Assembly (NCBI RefSeq): GCF_902497895.1
Contig: NZ_CABVHQ010000001.1
Span: 124,001 to 188,000 of the forward strand
DNA from: Pseudomonas fluorescens
Lineage (GTDB): Bacteria; Pseudomonadota; Gammaproteobacteria; Pseudomonadales; Pseudomonadaceae
Direction: 5' to 3'
DNA length: 64,000 nucleotides
A program made the translations under genes and the position numbers. The notes under the pieces are model-generated. The model saw only the letters and a program-made list of their open reading frames with translations. It made no database searches and was not told the origin of the DNA. Positions 34,094-42,973 of the stretch are shown piece after piece. Position 1 is the stretch's first letter, and each line of letters starts with the position of its first letter.

Positions 34094-34576
34094 ATGGGTA
34101 TCGCCGCCAGCGAGCTGTGCCGTTACGTGATCCGCCCGACTCTGATTTACCTCGGGTGCCACAGCCCGACCGCCGAATCATTGCTACTGGGCATTGCCGC
34201 CAGCCAATCGGCACTCGGATCCGCCCTCCATGACCGCCGTGGACACGGCCTGTACCGGATTGCCGAAATTCGCCATCAGGCCCTCTGGGACCACTATCTG
34301 GCCCTCGACCCCGAACGCGCCAGCCTGGTTCGCGGCCTTGCCAGTCAACATGCCTTTCTCAGCGGACCGCACATGGAACTCACGGTCAATTTGCGTTATG
34401 CCACTGCCATTGCCTGGCTGTTGGTCGAGGAACAAAACACTCCCCTGCCCGAAGCGGACGATTTGCTCGCAATGGCCCGGATCTGGCGGCAGACATTTCA
34501 CCCCCAAGGGCGTCTCAGGGATTTCACCTGCGCCTGGCAAACCTGCATTTCCCCCCCCAATCAAATCGCCTGCTGA
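34094..34576 (+). CDS. Hypothetical protein resembling phage-type peptidoglycan hydrolase relatives
   Basis: 160 aa, no signal peptide. The string of features ASQSALGSALHD, HGLYRIAEIRHQALWDHYLA, LTVNLRYATAIAWLLV and PLPEADDLLAMARIWRQTFHPQGR follows the pattern of small phage structural/lysis proteins in which AxESxLG, GLYQIEPATHxDLWDNYL, NLxYATAMARVxY and PxADDxEALAxYWKxHYNTPxG occur in the same order. In those proteins an early Glu is the candidate catalytic residue; here the position reads SQSALG, so the Glu is missing. GGAGGG precedes ATG 34094. Assignment is by recalled pattern only and may be wrong. Confidence 0.5.
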   Translation: MGIAASELCRYVIRPTLIYLGCHSPTAESLLLGIAASQSALGSALHDRRGHGLYRIAEIRHQALWDHYLALDPERASLVRGLASQHAFLSGPHMELTVNLRYATAIAWLLVEEQNTPLPEADDLLAMARIWRQTFHPQGRLRDFTCAWQTCISPPNQIAC

Positions 34577-34720
34577 TGGTGAATTGGCAAGATCGCGCCA
34601 TAATCCGCAATCCTGGTCCGATTGTCCTACAAAACCGCTCTAAATCAAGCTATCCAGCCTATAGCGCTGGAGCGAAATTCTTGGTAATTTTCGCCCCGGT
34701 GATCACCAAGAGTTCTAATA

Positions 34721-35992
34721 ATGAAAAAAGTAATGCTCAAAACCACCCTTAGTCTTGCCGTTACGTTGGCATCCACCCAAATCTTCGCAAGCGGCTTTGC
34801 GGTCAACGAACAAAGCATCAGCGGGATGGGTACTGGGTTCGCCGGTCGATCTTCTTCTGCCGAGGATGCAAGCACCGTTTTTGGCAACCCTGCCGGGATG
34901 TCGCGCCTCAAGCGTGAACAAGTCACCGGCGGTGTCGCCCTGATCGATGCCCATACCGATATCAATGACGCCAGCTCCCGCCCTAATGGCGGCAGCAACA
35001 AAGGCGACATGGTGCCGCTCATTGCCGTTCCCATGGGTTACTACGTCAAGCCAATCGACGATCACTGGGCTGTGGGTTTCGGCATATACGCGCCGTTCGG
35101 CCTGGTGACCGACTACGAGAACAATTTCGCCGGTCGCTATTTCGGCAGCAAAAGCGAAGTCACGGTCCTGACCCTGCAACCGACCATCAGCTATGCGTTC
35201 AACGACAAGGTTTCCATCGGTTTTGGTCCGACCATCAACCGTATTGACGGAACCCTGGAATCCAATCTGTCGCTGACCCAGGCCGCGCCGGATGGCAAGG
35301 TCAAGATCGAGGGTGACGACACCGCTCTGGGCTACAACGTCGGCGTCCTGGTGCAAGCCACTGACAGCACTCGCGTCGGCCTGACCTATCACTCGAAAGT
35401 GAAGTACAAGCTCGAAGGCGATACCAAGGTGAACTACGGCTTGCTGGCCCGCTTCGGCCAGAGCACCAGCCAGAAGTATGACGCTTCGCTGGATGTCACC
35501 ACCCCTGAGTCGGTGGACCTCTCGGTCACCCACGCGCTGAACGACCAGTGGACCCTCTACGCAGGCAGCACCTGGACCCGCTGGAGCCGCCTGAAAGATA
35601 TCACCGTCGACAACCAGGGCGTACCACCGATTCTGGCTGGCCAGTTCGAGACCATTTCCGAAGAACAGGACTGGCACGACACCTGGGCTCATGCCATCGG
35701 CGCGTCCTATCAGCTGAACAAGCAATGGGTGCTGCGTACCGGCCTGTCGGTAGACCAGGCGCCAACCAATAACACCCACCGCTCGCCGCGCATCCCGACT
35801 GGCGACCGGAAGATCTTCAGCATCGGCGCCGGCTGGAGCCCGACTGACGATCTGACCATCGACGTCGCCTACTCCTACCTCAAGGAAGACGATGCCAAGA
35901 TCAACAACAGCAACAATCGTGGCCAGGCCTACAACGCCACGTATGAAAACTCGGCAAACAACTTCGGTATAGGCGCAACCTACAAGTTCTGA
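34721..35992 (+). CDS. FadL-family outer membrane transport protein
   Basis: Beta-barrel for uptake of long-chain fatty acids or other hydrophobic compounds. 423 aa: signal peptide (about 23 residues, ending IFA-SG), the N-terminal hatch GFAVNEQSISGMGTGFAGRSSSAEDASTVFGNPAGMSRL with the NPAG motif, and alternating barrel strands ending in the C-terminal aromatic GIGATYKF typical of outer-membrane proteins. Own promoter region; terminator shared with the convergent glutathione peroxidase gene. Confidence 0.9.
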   Translation: MKKVMLKTTLSLAVTLASTQIFASGFAVNEQSISGMGTGFAGRSSSAEDASTVFGNPAGMSRLKREQVTGGVALIDAHTDINDASSRPNGGSNKGDMVPLIAVPMGYYVKPIDDHWAVGFGIYAPFGLVTDYENNFAGRYFGSKSEVTVLTLQPTISYAFNDKVSIGFGPTINRIDGTLESNLSLTQAAPDGKVKIEGDDTALGYNVGVLVQATDSTRVGLTYHSKVKYKLEGDTKVNYGLLARFGQSTSQKYDASLDVTTPESVDLSVTHALNDQWTLYAGSTWTRWSRLKDITVDNQGVPPILAGQFETISEEQDWHDTWAHAIGASYQLNKQWVLRTGLSVDQAPTNNTHRSPRIPTGDRKIFSIGAGWSPTDDLTIDVAYSYLKEDDAKINNSNNRGQAYNATYENSANNFGIGATYKF

Positions 35993-36026
35993 TTTCCGGC
36001 GAGGTTAAACAACTCGCCGCCCGAAA

Positions 36027-36063
36027 AAAAAGCCCCGCACTCTGCTACAGAGGCGGGGCTTTT
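36027..36063. terminator. Bidirectional terminator between fadL-type and gpx-type genes
   Basis: AAAAGCCCCGC (36028-36038) and GCGGGGCTTTT (36053-36063), with inner CTCT/AGAG extending the stem. A and T runs on both sides serve both convergent genes. Confidence 0.85.
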
Positions 36064-36076
36064 CAATGGGCGTCGA

Positions 36077-36628
36077 TCAGGGTTTTGAAGCCAGGGCCTT
36101 CTCCACCGCTTCGATAAACTCTGGATTATCGGGCTTGGTCAGGCTGGAAAAATTGGCGATCACCTTGCCACGGCGGTCGACCACGTATTTGTAGAAATTC
36201 CATTTCGGCGCACTGCTCTGCTGCGCCAGGATCTTGAACAAATGAGTCGCATCGGGACCACGGACTTTTTGCGGTTCGGTCATGGTGAAAGTCACGCCGT
36301 AGTTCACATAACAGACCTTGGCCGTCTCGGCACCCTCCTTGGCCTCCTGCTTGAAGTCATTGGAAGGCACGCCGACCAACTCCAGGCCTTGCTCCTTGTA
36401 GTTTTGATACAGCGCCTCGAGCCCTTTGAACTGGGGGGCGAAGCCACAGAAGCTGGCGGTATTCACCACCACCAGCGGCTTGCCGGCAAAGCGCTCGCAC
36501 AGATTGATGGATTCCTTGGCGTGCAACTTGGGCAATGAGCCTTGCAACAATGGCGGGCACTCGGCAGCCAGCGCCGAACCACCGAACGCCACGAGTAGAG
36601 CTGGAACCGCAAGCCAGCGCATCAGCAT
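36077..36628 (-). CDS. Exported glutathione peroxidase family protein
   Basis: Thiol peroxidase of the GPx family, 183 aa, with a signal peptide (about 21 residues, cleavage after ALA) and hence periplasmic. The peroxidatic residue is Cys61 in [11 protein letters not shown] rather than selenocysteine; [12 protein letters not shown] carries the catalytic Trp/Asn. The usual GPx Gln block is replaced by a divergent [14 protein letters not shown] 36628 follows AAGGA; the second ATG (36622) is also possible. Other pseudomonads have a gene of this kind near fadL and the MFS/MarR pair. Confidence 0.85.
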   Translation of the reverse strand: MLMRWLAVPALLVAFGGSALAAECPPLLQGSLPKLHAKESINLCERFAGKPLVVVNTASFCGFAPQFKGLEALYQNYKEQGLELVGVPSNDFKQEAKEGAETAKVCYVNYGVTFTMTEPQKVRGPDATHLFKILAQQSSAPKWNFYKYVVDRRGKVIANFSSLTKPDNPEFIEAVEKALASKP

Positions 36629-36683
36629 GATCAATGTCCTTGAAAGGTCGTCAGACTGCGACGTTACTCGCCAAAAGGCGCGC

Positions 36684-36806
36684 CTAGCAAGCACCCATGC
36701 CCAGTTGCATCAGCGCCAGGCCGCCCTGGTGCCAACCCCACCAGACCAACGCCAGCAGCACGCTGCCCAGACCCAGGCCGACACACCACGGCCAGAACCT
36801 GTTCAT
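36684..36806 (-). CDS. 40-residue single-pass membrane peptide coupled to the MFS gene
   Basis: Reads [20 protein letters not shown] then [20 protein letters not shown]. Its ATG overlaps the MFS stop codon (ATGA at 36803-36806), a standard sign of translational coupling. One hydrophobic helix (about 7-25) with Trp residues at both interfaces. Function unknown; a small subunit or assembly partner of the transporter is plausible. Confidence 0.6.
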   Translation of the reverse strand: MNRFWPWCVGLGLGSVLLALVWWGWHQGGLALMQLGMGAC

Positions 36807-38011
36807 GCCAAACTTGTCTGCGCTTGCAGACGCGCCACCGGACGCTCACGTACCGGCCAGTTCAACGCAGCGGCCAACAGGCTCAAGAGAATCGCCGCCT
36901 GCCAGATCAGGTCATAGCTGCCGGTGCGGTCGTAGACCACCCCGCCCAGCCAACCACCGAGGAACGACCCCAGCTGGTGGAAGAGGAACACGATACCGCC
37001 GAGCATCGACAGATTTCGCACGCCAAAGAGCGTCGCTACCGTGCCATTGGTCAAGGGTACAGTCGACAGCCACAGGAAGCCCATGGCCATGCCAAACAGA
37101 TAAGCGCTGACCTGCGTTACCGGTGCCCACAGGAACAGCCCGATCACCACCGCCCGCAGCAGATACAGGCCCGTCAGCAGGCGGGGCTTGGACATCCGCC
37201 CGCCGAGCCAGCCGGCGGTATAGGTGCCAAAGATATTGAACAGGCCGATCAGCGCCAAAACCGTGGTGCCGGTCATTGCCGGTAGATGCTGGTCCACCAG
37301 ATAGGCCGGCAAATGCACACCGATAAACACCACCTGAAAGCCACAGACAAAAAAGCCGAATGCCAGCAACCAGAAGCCCGAGTGCGAGCAGGCCTCGCGC
37401 AAGGCTTCGGACAAGGTTTGTTCATGCCCGGCCAGCGGCAGCGGATTGTCCTTGAGCATGCTCACCAGGGGCACGATCATCGCCACCAGCAGCCCTAACA
37501 CCAGGAGTGCCGTCGACCAACCAAGCCAGCCGATCAACCCGAGGGTTCCCGGCAACATGGCGAACTGGCCGAAAGAACCGGCGGCACTGGCGATACCCAT
37601 GGCCATGCTGCGTTTTTCGGGAGCAACGGCACGTCCAACCACCCCCAGAATCACCGAGAATGAGGTACCCGACAGGCCGATGCCGATCAGCAGACCAGCG
37701 CTCAGGGATAACGACCAGGCCGAGTCGGACAGCCCCATGAAGACCAGACCAAGGGCGTATAGCACCCCGCCGATCAGCACCACCTTCGCCGCACCGAAAC
37801 GGTCGGCCAACGCCCCGGTAAAGGGTTGCGCCAGGCCCCAGATCAGGTTCTGCAAGGCGATGGCGAAGGCGAACACCTCACGCCCCCAACCGAAATCGGC
37901 ACTCATCGGCGCCAGGAACAGCCCAAAGCCATGTCGCACGCCCAAAGACAATGCCAGGATCAGCGCACTCCCGAGAAGAACCCAACCGCTGGTACGCCAC
38001 ATCGATGTCAT
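36803..38011 (-). CDS. MFS transporter
   Basis: Twelve-helix major facilitator, 402 aa, with the cytoplasmic loop signature ALADRFGAAKVVLIGGVLYALG between helices 2 and 3. The N-terminus MTSMWRTSGWVLLGSALILA is chosen at ATG 38011, where GGAGA lies 7 bp upstream. The likely operator (38026-38043) directly precedes it, and a marR gene follows upstream on the same strand, so a MarR-inducible efflux or uptake pump is inferred. Resembles the OFA/oxalate-formate-like and monocarboxylate groups; substrate not known. Confidence 0.85.
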   Translation of the reverse strand: MTSMWRTSGWVLLGSALILALSLGVRHGFGLFLAPMSADFGWGREVFAFAIALQNLIWGLAQPFTGALADRFGAAKVVLIGGVLYALGLVFMGLSDSAWSLSLSAGLLIGIGLSGTSFSVILGVVGRAVAPEKRSMAMGIASAAGSFGQFAMLPGTLGLIGWLGWSTALLVLGLLVAMIVPLVSMLKDNPLPLAGHEQTLSEALREACSHSGFWLLAFGFFVCGFQVVFIGVHLPAYLVDQHLPAMTGTTVLALIGLFNIFGTYTAGWLGGRMSKPRLLTGLYLLRAVVIGLFLWAPVTQVSAYLFGMAMGFLWLSTVPLTNGTVATLFGVRNLSMLGGIVFLFHQLGSFLGGWLGGVVYDRTGSYDLIWQAAILLSLLAAALNWPVRERPVARLQAQTSLA

Positions 38012-38025
38012 TATTGCTCTCCGAT

Positions 38026-38043
38026 AGCGGGTATATACCCGCT
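38026..38043. promoter_or_regulatory. MarR operator, MFS side
   Basis: Perfect 18-bp palindrome AGCGGGTATATACCCGCT, 15 bp upstream of the MFS start. The same core occurs with one mismatch in front of marR (38473-38488). Confidence 0.7.
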
Positions 38044-38064
38044 TAAGCTCAGAATTCATTGCCT

Positions 38065-38469
38065 TCAGGCAAGTTCGTCCAGCAAGGCCAGTAAGGTTTC
38101 GCGCTTCTGCGCACCCAGTCGCTCGATCAAACGCTGTTGCGCCGCTTCCCACGCCGGCAAGGCCGCCGCCAGGCGTTCGCACCCGGCCTCGGTGAGCAAC
38201 ACCACGCGATTGCGATGATCTTCACCTTCGACCAGGGTCACCAGACCTTCGCCCTCCAGCACTCGCAGATTGCGGCCCAGAGTGCTGCGGTCCAGGCCCA
38301 TGGCGTGGGCCAGGGTGGAAATACTCGGCTGATCCAGGCGTTGCAAATTGCACAGCAAAGAATACTGCGCAACGTTGATCCCGAAGCCGTCGAGAGCGCC
38401 GTCGTAATGCCTGCTGACGCCTCGAGCGGCGCGACGCAGGTTGGTGCATAAACACTGGGAAGGAAGCAT
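38065..38469 (-). CDS. MarR-family transcriptional regulator
   Basis: 134 aa winged-helix regulator. Residues about 50-95 form the wHTH: QPSISTLAHAMGLDRSTLGRNLRVLEGEGLV, with the wing VEGEDHRNRVVLLTEAG. The N-terminal MLPSQCLCTNLRRAARGVS includes Cys residues (6 and 8) that could sense oxidants or ligands. Probably represses itself and the MFS gene 53 bp downstream through the two matching palindromes. Confidence 0.88.
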   Translation of the reverse strand: MLPSQCLCTNLRRAARGVSRHYDGALDGFGINVAQYSLLCNLQRLDQPSISTLAHAMGLDRSTLGRNLRVLEGEGLVTLVEGEDHRNRVVLLTEAGCERLAAALPAWEAAQQRLIERLGAQKRETLLALLDELA

Positions 38470-38472
38470 GGT

Positions 38473-38488
38473 GCGTGTATATACCCGC
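38473..38488. promoter_or_regulatory. MarR operator, marR side
   Basis: GCGTGTATATACCCGC, the same 16-bp palindrome as at 38027-38042 with a single mismatch, 4 bp upstream of the marR start codon. Confidence 0.65.
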
Positions 38489-38688
38489 GGTTACCGAAAA
38501 GCAAGTTATTCGATATCACCTCCGCCCACCTTCTCCTCAGGCAATCCACCCGCAAAGACACAATTATTTTCATTAAATTGATTTATGAAATAAAACGTGT
38601 CATTTATAGCCTCGACAGAATCAGGAGCGACCCACCGAGTCGGTCCGGGTGTCGACCACCCAAACGCCCCAACACAGGAGTCAACAAT

Positions 38689-39471
38689 ATGAACAAGACA
38701 GAACTTCTAGGTGCTCTGGCACTTTGTGCCTTCAGCCTTCTCGCCCACGCCGACGCCGACGAAGACAGCCTGCGAATCGGGATCGAAGCAGCCTACCCGC
38801 CCTTCTCCTTCAAGACCCCGGAGGGCAATGTCAGCGGTTTCGACTACGACATCGGCAACGCCCTGTGCGAAGAGATGCAGGTCAAATGCCAATGGGTGAT
38901 CCAGGAATTCGACGGCATGATCCCCTCGCTTAAAGTGCGCAAGATCGATGCGGTGCTGTCGTCGATGTCGATCACTGACGATCGCCTGAAGTCCGTCGAC
39001 TTCAGCAAAAAGTACTACCACACCCCAGGCAAGTTCGCGATGAAGGCCGGCAACGTGATCAACGACCCGTTGGTTGATCTCAAAGGCAAGAAAGTCGGGG
39101 TGCAACGCTCTTCCACCTACGATCGTTTCGCCACCGAGCAACTGGAGAAAGCCGGGGTCGTGGTCGTGCGCTACTCGGCCCAGAATGAAGCCTTCCTCGA
39201 CCTGGTCTCGGGCCGCCTGGACGCCACCCTCGCCGATATCGTCAACACCGATGAAAGCTTTATCAAAACCCCGGCCGGCAAAGGGTTCGCGCTGGTCGGG
39301 CCAGACATCAACGACCCGAAATACTTCGGCAGAGGCGCGGGGATCGCCGTGCGTAAAGGCGATAGCGTCAATGCTGCGCGCCTGAGCAGCGCGATTGACG
39401 CTATCCGCGCCAATGGCAAATACCAGCAAGTGATGGCCAGGTACTTCGCCTTCGATATCTACGGCCAATAA
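38689..39471 (+). CDS. Periplasmic polar-amino-acid-type binding protein
   Basis: Solute receptor of the importer encoded downstream, 260 aa, family 3 (HisJ/ArgT type). Signal peptide of about 24 residues (ending LLAHADA), then LRIGIEAAYPPFSFKTPEGNVSGFDYDIG and the conserved DGMIPSLKVRKIDAVLSSMSITDDRLKSVDFS. The ATG at 38689 has AGGAG 8 bp upstream. First gene of a five-gene transport and deacylation operon. The ligand may be an N-acylated or sugar-linked amino acid rather than a plain one, given the neighbours. Confidence 0.85.
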   Translation: MNKTELLGALALCAFSLLAHADADEDSLRIGIEAAYPPFSFKTPEGNVSGFDYDIGNALCEEMQVKCQWVIQEFDGMIPSLKVRKIDAVLSSMSITDDRLKSVDFSKKYYHTPGKFAMKAGNVINDPLVDLKGKKVGVQRSSTYDRFATEQLEKAGVVVVRYSAQNEAFLDLVSGRLDATLADIVNTDESFIKTPAGKGFALVGPDINDPKYFGRGAGIAVRKGDSVNAARLSSAIDAIRANGKYQQVMARYFAFDIYGQ

Positions 39472-39563
39472 ACCTCTACCTGTAACCCCGGCGCCAGGCC
39501 GCTGCAGGCGCCGCCTTTGGTTTGTCCCGCGCGCCTCCTGGCGCTCGCTTGAGGAACTTCATC

Positions 39564-40253
39564 ATGCTTCACGGCTACGGATCGAGCATTCTCGATGGCG
39601 CCTGGCTGACTATTAACCTGGCCCTGACCTCCATGGCCATGGCCATTGCATTGGGTCTGATCGGGGCAGCCTTTCGGTTGTCGCCGCTCAAATGGCTGGC
39701 AACGCTGGGCGAAGGCTATACCACCGTTATTCGCGGCATCCCGGACCTGGTGTTGATCCTGCTGATCTTCTACGGCGGCCAGGATCTGGTGAACCGCATT
39801 GCCCTGGCGCTGGGCTACACCCGTTATATCGACATCAATCCGTTTATCGCCGGCGTCTGCACCATGGGCTTCATTTTCGGCGCCTATCTCTCGGAAACCT
39901 TTCGCGGCGCCTTTATGGCAATCCCTAAAGGTCAGGGCGAAGCCGGCGTTGCCTATGGCATGAGCAGTGTGCAGGTGTTCTGGCGGATTCTGGTGCCGCA
40001 GATGATTCGCTTCGCCATTCCCGGGTTCACCAACAACTGGCTGGTGCTGACCAAATCCACCGCGCTGATCTCGGTGATCGGCCTGCAGGACATGATGTTC
40101 AAGGCCAAGAACGCCGCGGACGCGACTCACGAGCCGTTTACCTTTTTCCTCGCGGTGGCGGCGCTTTATCTGATGCTCACCAGCCTGTCATTGCTGGTGC
40201 TGCGTTATCTGGAAAAACACTACTCGGTCGGCATCAAAGCCGCCGAGCTGTGA
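39564..40253 (+). CDS. Polar amino acid ABC transporter permease 1 (HisQ-type)
   Basis: 229 aa, five predicted helices, first residues MLHGYGSSILDGAWLTINLALTS and the permease motif GEAGVAYGMSSVQVFWRILVPQMIRFAIPGF (about 134-164). ATG 39564 follows TTGAGGAA. Separated from the binding-protein gene by 92 bp, which may allow unequal expression. Confidence 0.87.
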   Translation: MLHGYGSSILDGAWLTINLALTSMAMAIALGLIGAAFRLSPLKWLATLGEGYTTVIRGIPDLVLILLIFYGGQDLVNRIALALGYTRYIDINPFIAGVCTMGFIFGAYLSETFRGAFMAIPKGQGEAGVAYGMSSVQVFWRILVPQMIRFAIPGFTNNWLVLTKSTALISVIGLQDMMFKAKNAADATHEPFTFFLAVAALYLMLTSLSLLVLRYLEKHYSVGIKAAEL

Positions 40254-40267
40254 TTGGGAGCGAACCC

Positions 40268-40966
40268 ATGATTCTCGACTACAACGTGATTTGGGAAAAC
40301 CTGCCGCTGTATTTCAACGGCGCCTTGCTGACCCTGAAAGTGCTGCTGATCTCCCTGGCCATTGGCCTGATGCTGGCGATTCCATTGGCGCTGATGCGAG
40401 TCTCCCGCTCGCCGCTGATCAACTTCCCGGCCTGGCTCTACACCTATGTAATTCGCGGCACGCCGATGCTGGTGCAGTTGTTCCTCATCTATTACGGCCT
40501 GGCGCAGTTCGAAGCGGTACGCCAGAGCGCGCTCTGGCCATACCTGTCCAGCGCGACCTTTTGTGCCTGCCTGGCCTTCGCGATCAATACCAGCGCCTAC
40601 AGCGCGGAACTCCTGGCCGGCAGCCTGAAGTCCACGGCCCACGGCGAGATCGAAGCCGCCAGGGCCATGGGCATGTCGCGTTTTACCCTGTACCGGCGGA
40701 TTCTCCTGCCGTCGGCCTTGCGCCGGGCGCTACCGCAGTACAGCAACGAAGTGCTGATGATGCTGCAAACCACCAGCCTGGCCTCGATCGTCACCCTGGT
40801 GGACATCACCGGGGCCGCGCGGACGGTCAGTGCGCGGTTCTATCTGCCGTTCGAGGCATTTATCACGGCGGGTCTGATCTACCTGGTCCTGACCTTCATC
40901 CTGGTTCGTCTGTTCAAGCTGGCCGAGCGCCGCTGGCTGGCGTATCTCGCACCGCGCAAGCACTAA
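40268..40966 (+). CDS. Polar amino acid ABC transporter permease 2 (HisM-type)
   Basis: 232 aa, partner of the previous permease. Begins MILDYNVIWENLPLYFNGALLTLKVLLISL; EIEAARAMGMSRFTLYRRILLPSALRRALP is the coupling loop. ATG 40268 has GGGAG upstream and starts 14 bp after permease 1; the next gene follows after 8 bp. Confidence 0.87.
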   Translation: MILDYNVIWENLPLYFNGALLTLKVLLISLAIGLMLAIPLALMRVSRSPLINFPAWLYTYVIRGTPMLVQLFLIYYGLAQFEAVRQSALWPYLSSATFCACLAFAINTSAYSAELLAGSLKSTAHGEIEAARAMGMSRFTLYRRILLPSALRRALPQYSNEVLMMLQTTSLASIVTLVDITGAARTVSARFYLPFEAFITAGLIYLVLTFILVRLFKLAERRWLAYLAPRKH

Positions 40967-40974
40967 GGAATTTT

Positions 40975-42087
40975 ATGCAGCACATTCAATACCTGTTGCC
41001 GTGGAGTTCATCGGGCACTGAGCGGCATCTATCGCTGTTTCGCTTTGGCAATGGGCCGCGCAAGGTCTATATCCAGGCCGCCTTGCACGCCGACGAGCTA
41101 CCGGGGATGCGCGTCGCCGTCGAACTCAAGCGCCGCCTGCGCGAGCTGGAAGAGCAAGGCCGGTTGACCGGGGTGATCGAACTGGTGCCGATGGCCAATC
41201 CGATCGGGATCGGGCAGATGTTCCAGGCCACCCATCAGGGTCGTTTCGAGTTCTCCAGCGGCAAGAACTTCAATCGCGACTTCCCGGAGTTGGCCGACGC
41301 CGTGGCGCCGCTGCTGGAAGGTCGACTGGGCGGGGATGCCAGCGCCAACGTCGGACTGATCCGCAGTGCCATGGGCGAGGTCATCCGGGACCTGCCGGCG
41401 CCCACTTCGGAACTCGATGGCCTGCGCCGCCTGTTGCTACAACATGCCTGCGATGCCGATCTGGTGCTGGACCTGCACTGCGACTTCGAGTCGATCATGC
41501 TGCTCTATGCCATGCCGCAAAACTGGCCACGCTTGCGTTCATTGGCCGCGCGCCTCGGCGCAGGTGCCGCCCTGCTGGCCGAGGGCGCGGGAGGCAATGC
41601 CTTCGATGAAGCCTGCGCGATCCCCTGGTTGCAGCTGGCCGAGCGTTTTGCCCCGGCCAATATTCCGCTGGCGTGTGTGGCCACCACCATCGAATTGCGC
41701 GGCATGGCTGACACCGATCGCGAGCACTGCGTCGAAAGCGCGGAGGCCATTCTCGGCTATCTCGCCGAGCAAGGCCTGATCAGCGGCGAGTGGCCGGCCG
41801 CGCCAGCGACCTGTTGTGAAGCGACGCCATTCGCCGGTGCGCAGTACGCCTATGCCCCGCATCCCGGCGTGGTGAGTTTTCTGCAACCTGTGGGTGCGCG
41901 GGTCAAGGTCGGCGATCCGCTGTTCGAAGTGCTCGATCCCCTGACCGATCGCCATAGCCTGGTGTGCGCCAGTACCGACGGCGTTCTGTATGCCCGCGAA
42001 CGCCTGCGTTATGCCCAGCCCGGCCTGTGGCTGGCCAAAGTGGCCGGCAGTACCCCTATTCGCCAGGGTCGCTTGCTCAGCGACTGA
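40975..42087 (+). CDS. Succinylglutamate desuccinylase/aspartoacylase-family hydrolase
   Basis: Zinc-dependent N-acyl amino acid hydrolase, 370 aa, inside the transport operon. Ligand candidates are His38 and Glu41 (AALHADELPGMR) and His168 (LDLHCDFES); the catalytic Glu and RNFP-like segment is FSSGKNFNRDFPEL. The C-terminal beta-barrel domain includes PGVVSFLQPVGARVKVGDPLFEVL. The gene order implies that the imported molecule is a substrate: an N-acyl, N-succinyl or similar amino acid derivative. AAGGA precedes the ATG. Confidence 0.82.
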   Translation: MQHIQYLLPWSSSGTERHLSLFRFGNGPRKVYIQAALHADELPGMRVAVELKRRLRELEEQGRLTGVIELVPMANPIGIGQMFQATHQGRFEFSSGKNFNRDFPELADAVAPLLEGRLGGDASANVGLIRSAMGEVIRDLPAPTSELDGLRRLLLQHACDADLVLDLHCDFESIMLLYAMPQNWPRLRSLAARLGAGAALLAEGAGGNAFDEACAIPWLQLAERFAPANIPLACVATTIELRGMADTDREHCVESAEAILGYLAEQGLISGEWPAAPATCCEATPFAGAQYAYAPHPGVVSFLQPVGARVKVGDPLFEVLDPLTDRHSLVCASTDGVLYARERLRYAQPGLWLAKVAGSTPIRQGRLLSD

Positions 42088-42105
42088 TTCCAGAGAGTGA
42101 AAACC

Positions 42106-42870
42106 ATGTACAAACTTGAAGTTCAGGATCTACACAAAAGCTACGGTACTCACGAAGTACTCAAGGGCGTGTCCCTGGAGGCGAAAGCCGGTGACGTGAT
42201 CAGCATCATCGGCTCCAGCGGCTCGGGCAAAAGCACCTTCCTGCGCTGCATCAACCTGCTGGAGCAGCCCAACGCCGGCAATATTCTGCTCAATGGCGAA
42301 CAACTCAAGCTGGTGACCAACAAATTCGGCGGGCTCAAGGCCGCCGAGCCCAAACAGTTGCAACGCATGCGTTCGCGCCTGGCGATGGTGTTCCAGCACT
42401 TCAACCTCTGGTCCCATATGAGTGCCCTGGAAAATGTTATGGAAGCTCCGGTGCATGTGTTGGGCTCAACCAGGAAAGAAGCCCGGGAAAAGGCCGAGCA
42501 CTATCTGCACAAGGTCGGCGTGGCGCACCGCATGGATGCTTACCCGGCGCATATGTCCGGCGGCGAGCAGCAACGGGTGGCGATTGCCCGGGCGCTGGCC
42601 ATGGAACCGGAAGTGATGCTGTTCGATGAACCGACTTCGGCCCTCGACCCCGAGCTGGTCGGCGAAGTGCTCAAGGTCATGCAGGATCTCGCCCTGGAAG
42701 GTCGCACCATGGTGGTCGTGACCCATGAAATGGGCTTTGCCCGCGAGGTCTCGAATCAGCTGGTGTTCCTCCACAAGGGCCAGGTCGAAGAGCGCGGCAA
42801 CCCCCGAGAAGTGCTGGTAAAGCCTCAGTCCGAGCGTCTGCAGCAGTTCCTGGCCGGCAGTTTGAAGTAA
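42106..42870 (+). CDS. Polar amino acid ABC transporter ATP-binding protein (HisP-type)
   Basis: 254 aa. Walker A GSSGSGKST (about 38-46), Q-loop VFQHFNLW, signature MSGGEQQRVAIARAL, Walker B VMLFDEPTSALD and H-loop THEMGFAREV are intact. ATG 42106 is chosen over the GTG at 42097, since GAGAG then has proper spacing. Closes the transporter gene set. Confidence 0.9.
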   Translation: MYKLEVQDLHKSYGTHEVLKGVSLEAKAGDVISIIGSSGSGKSTFLRCINLLEQPNAGNILLNGEQLKLVTNKFGGLKAAEPKQLQRMRSRLAMVFQHFNLWSHMSALENVMEAPVHVLGSTRKEAREKAEHYLHKVGVAHRMDAYPAHMSGGEQQRVAIARALAMEPEVMLFDEPTSALDPELVGEVLKVMQDLALEGRTMVVVTHEMGFAREVSNQLVFLHKGQVEERGNPREVLVKPQSERLQQFLAGSLK

Positions 42871-42973
42871 TCCGCCGGCCTTGCGCCGTCCCTTGGTTCA
42901 GCGTTCTGCACCAAGGGTCGGCTTCGGATACACTCCAGCCCTCCTTATGCCATCAGGAAATGTCGATCCGGAT

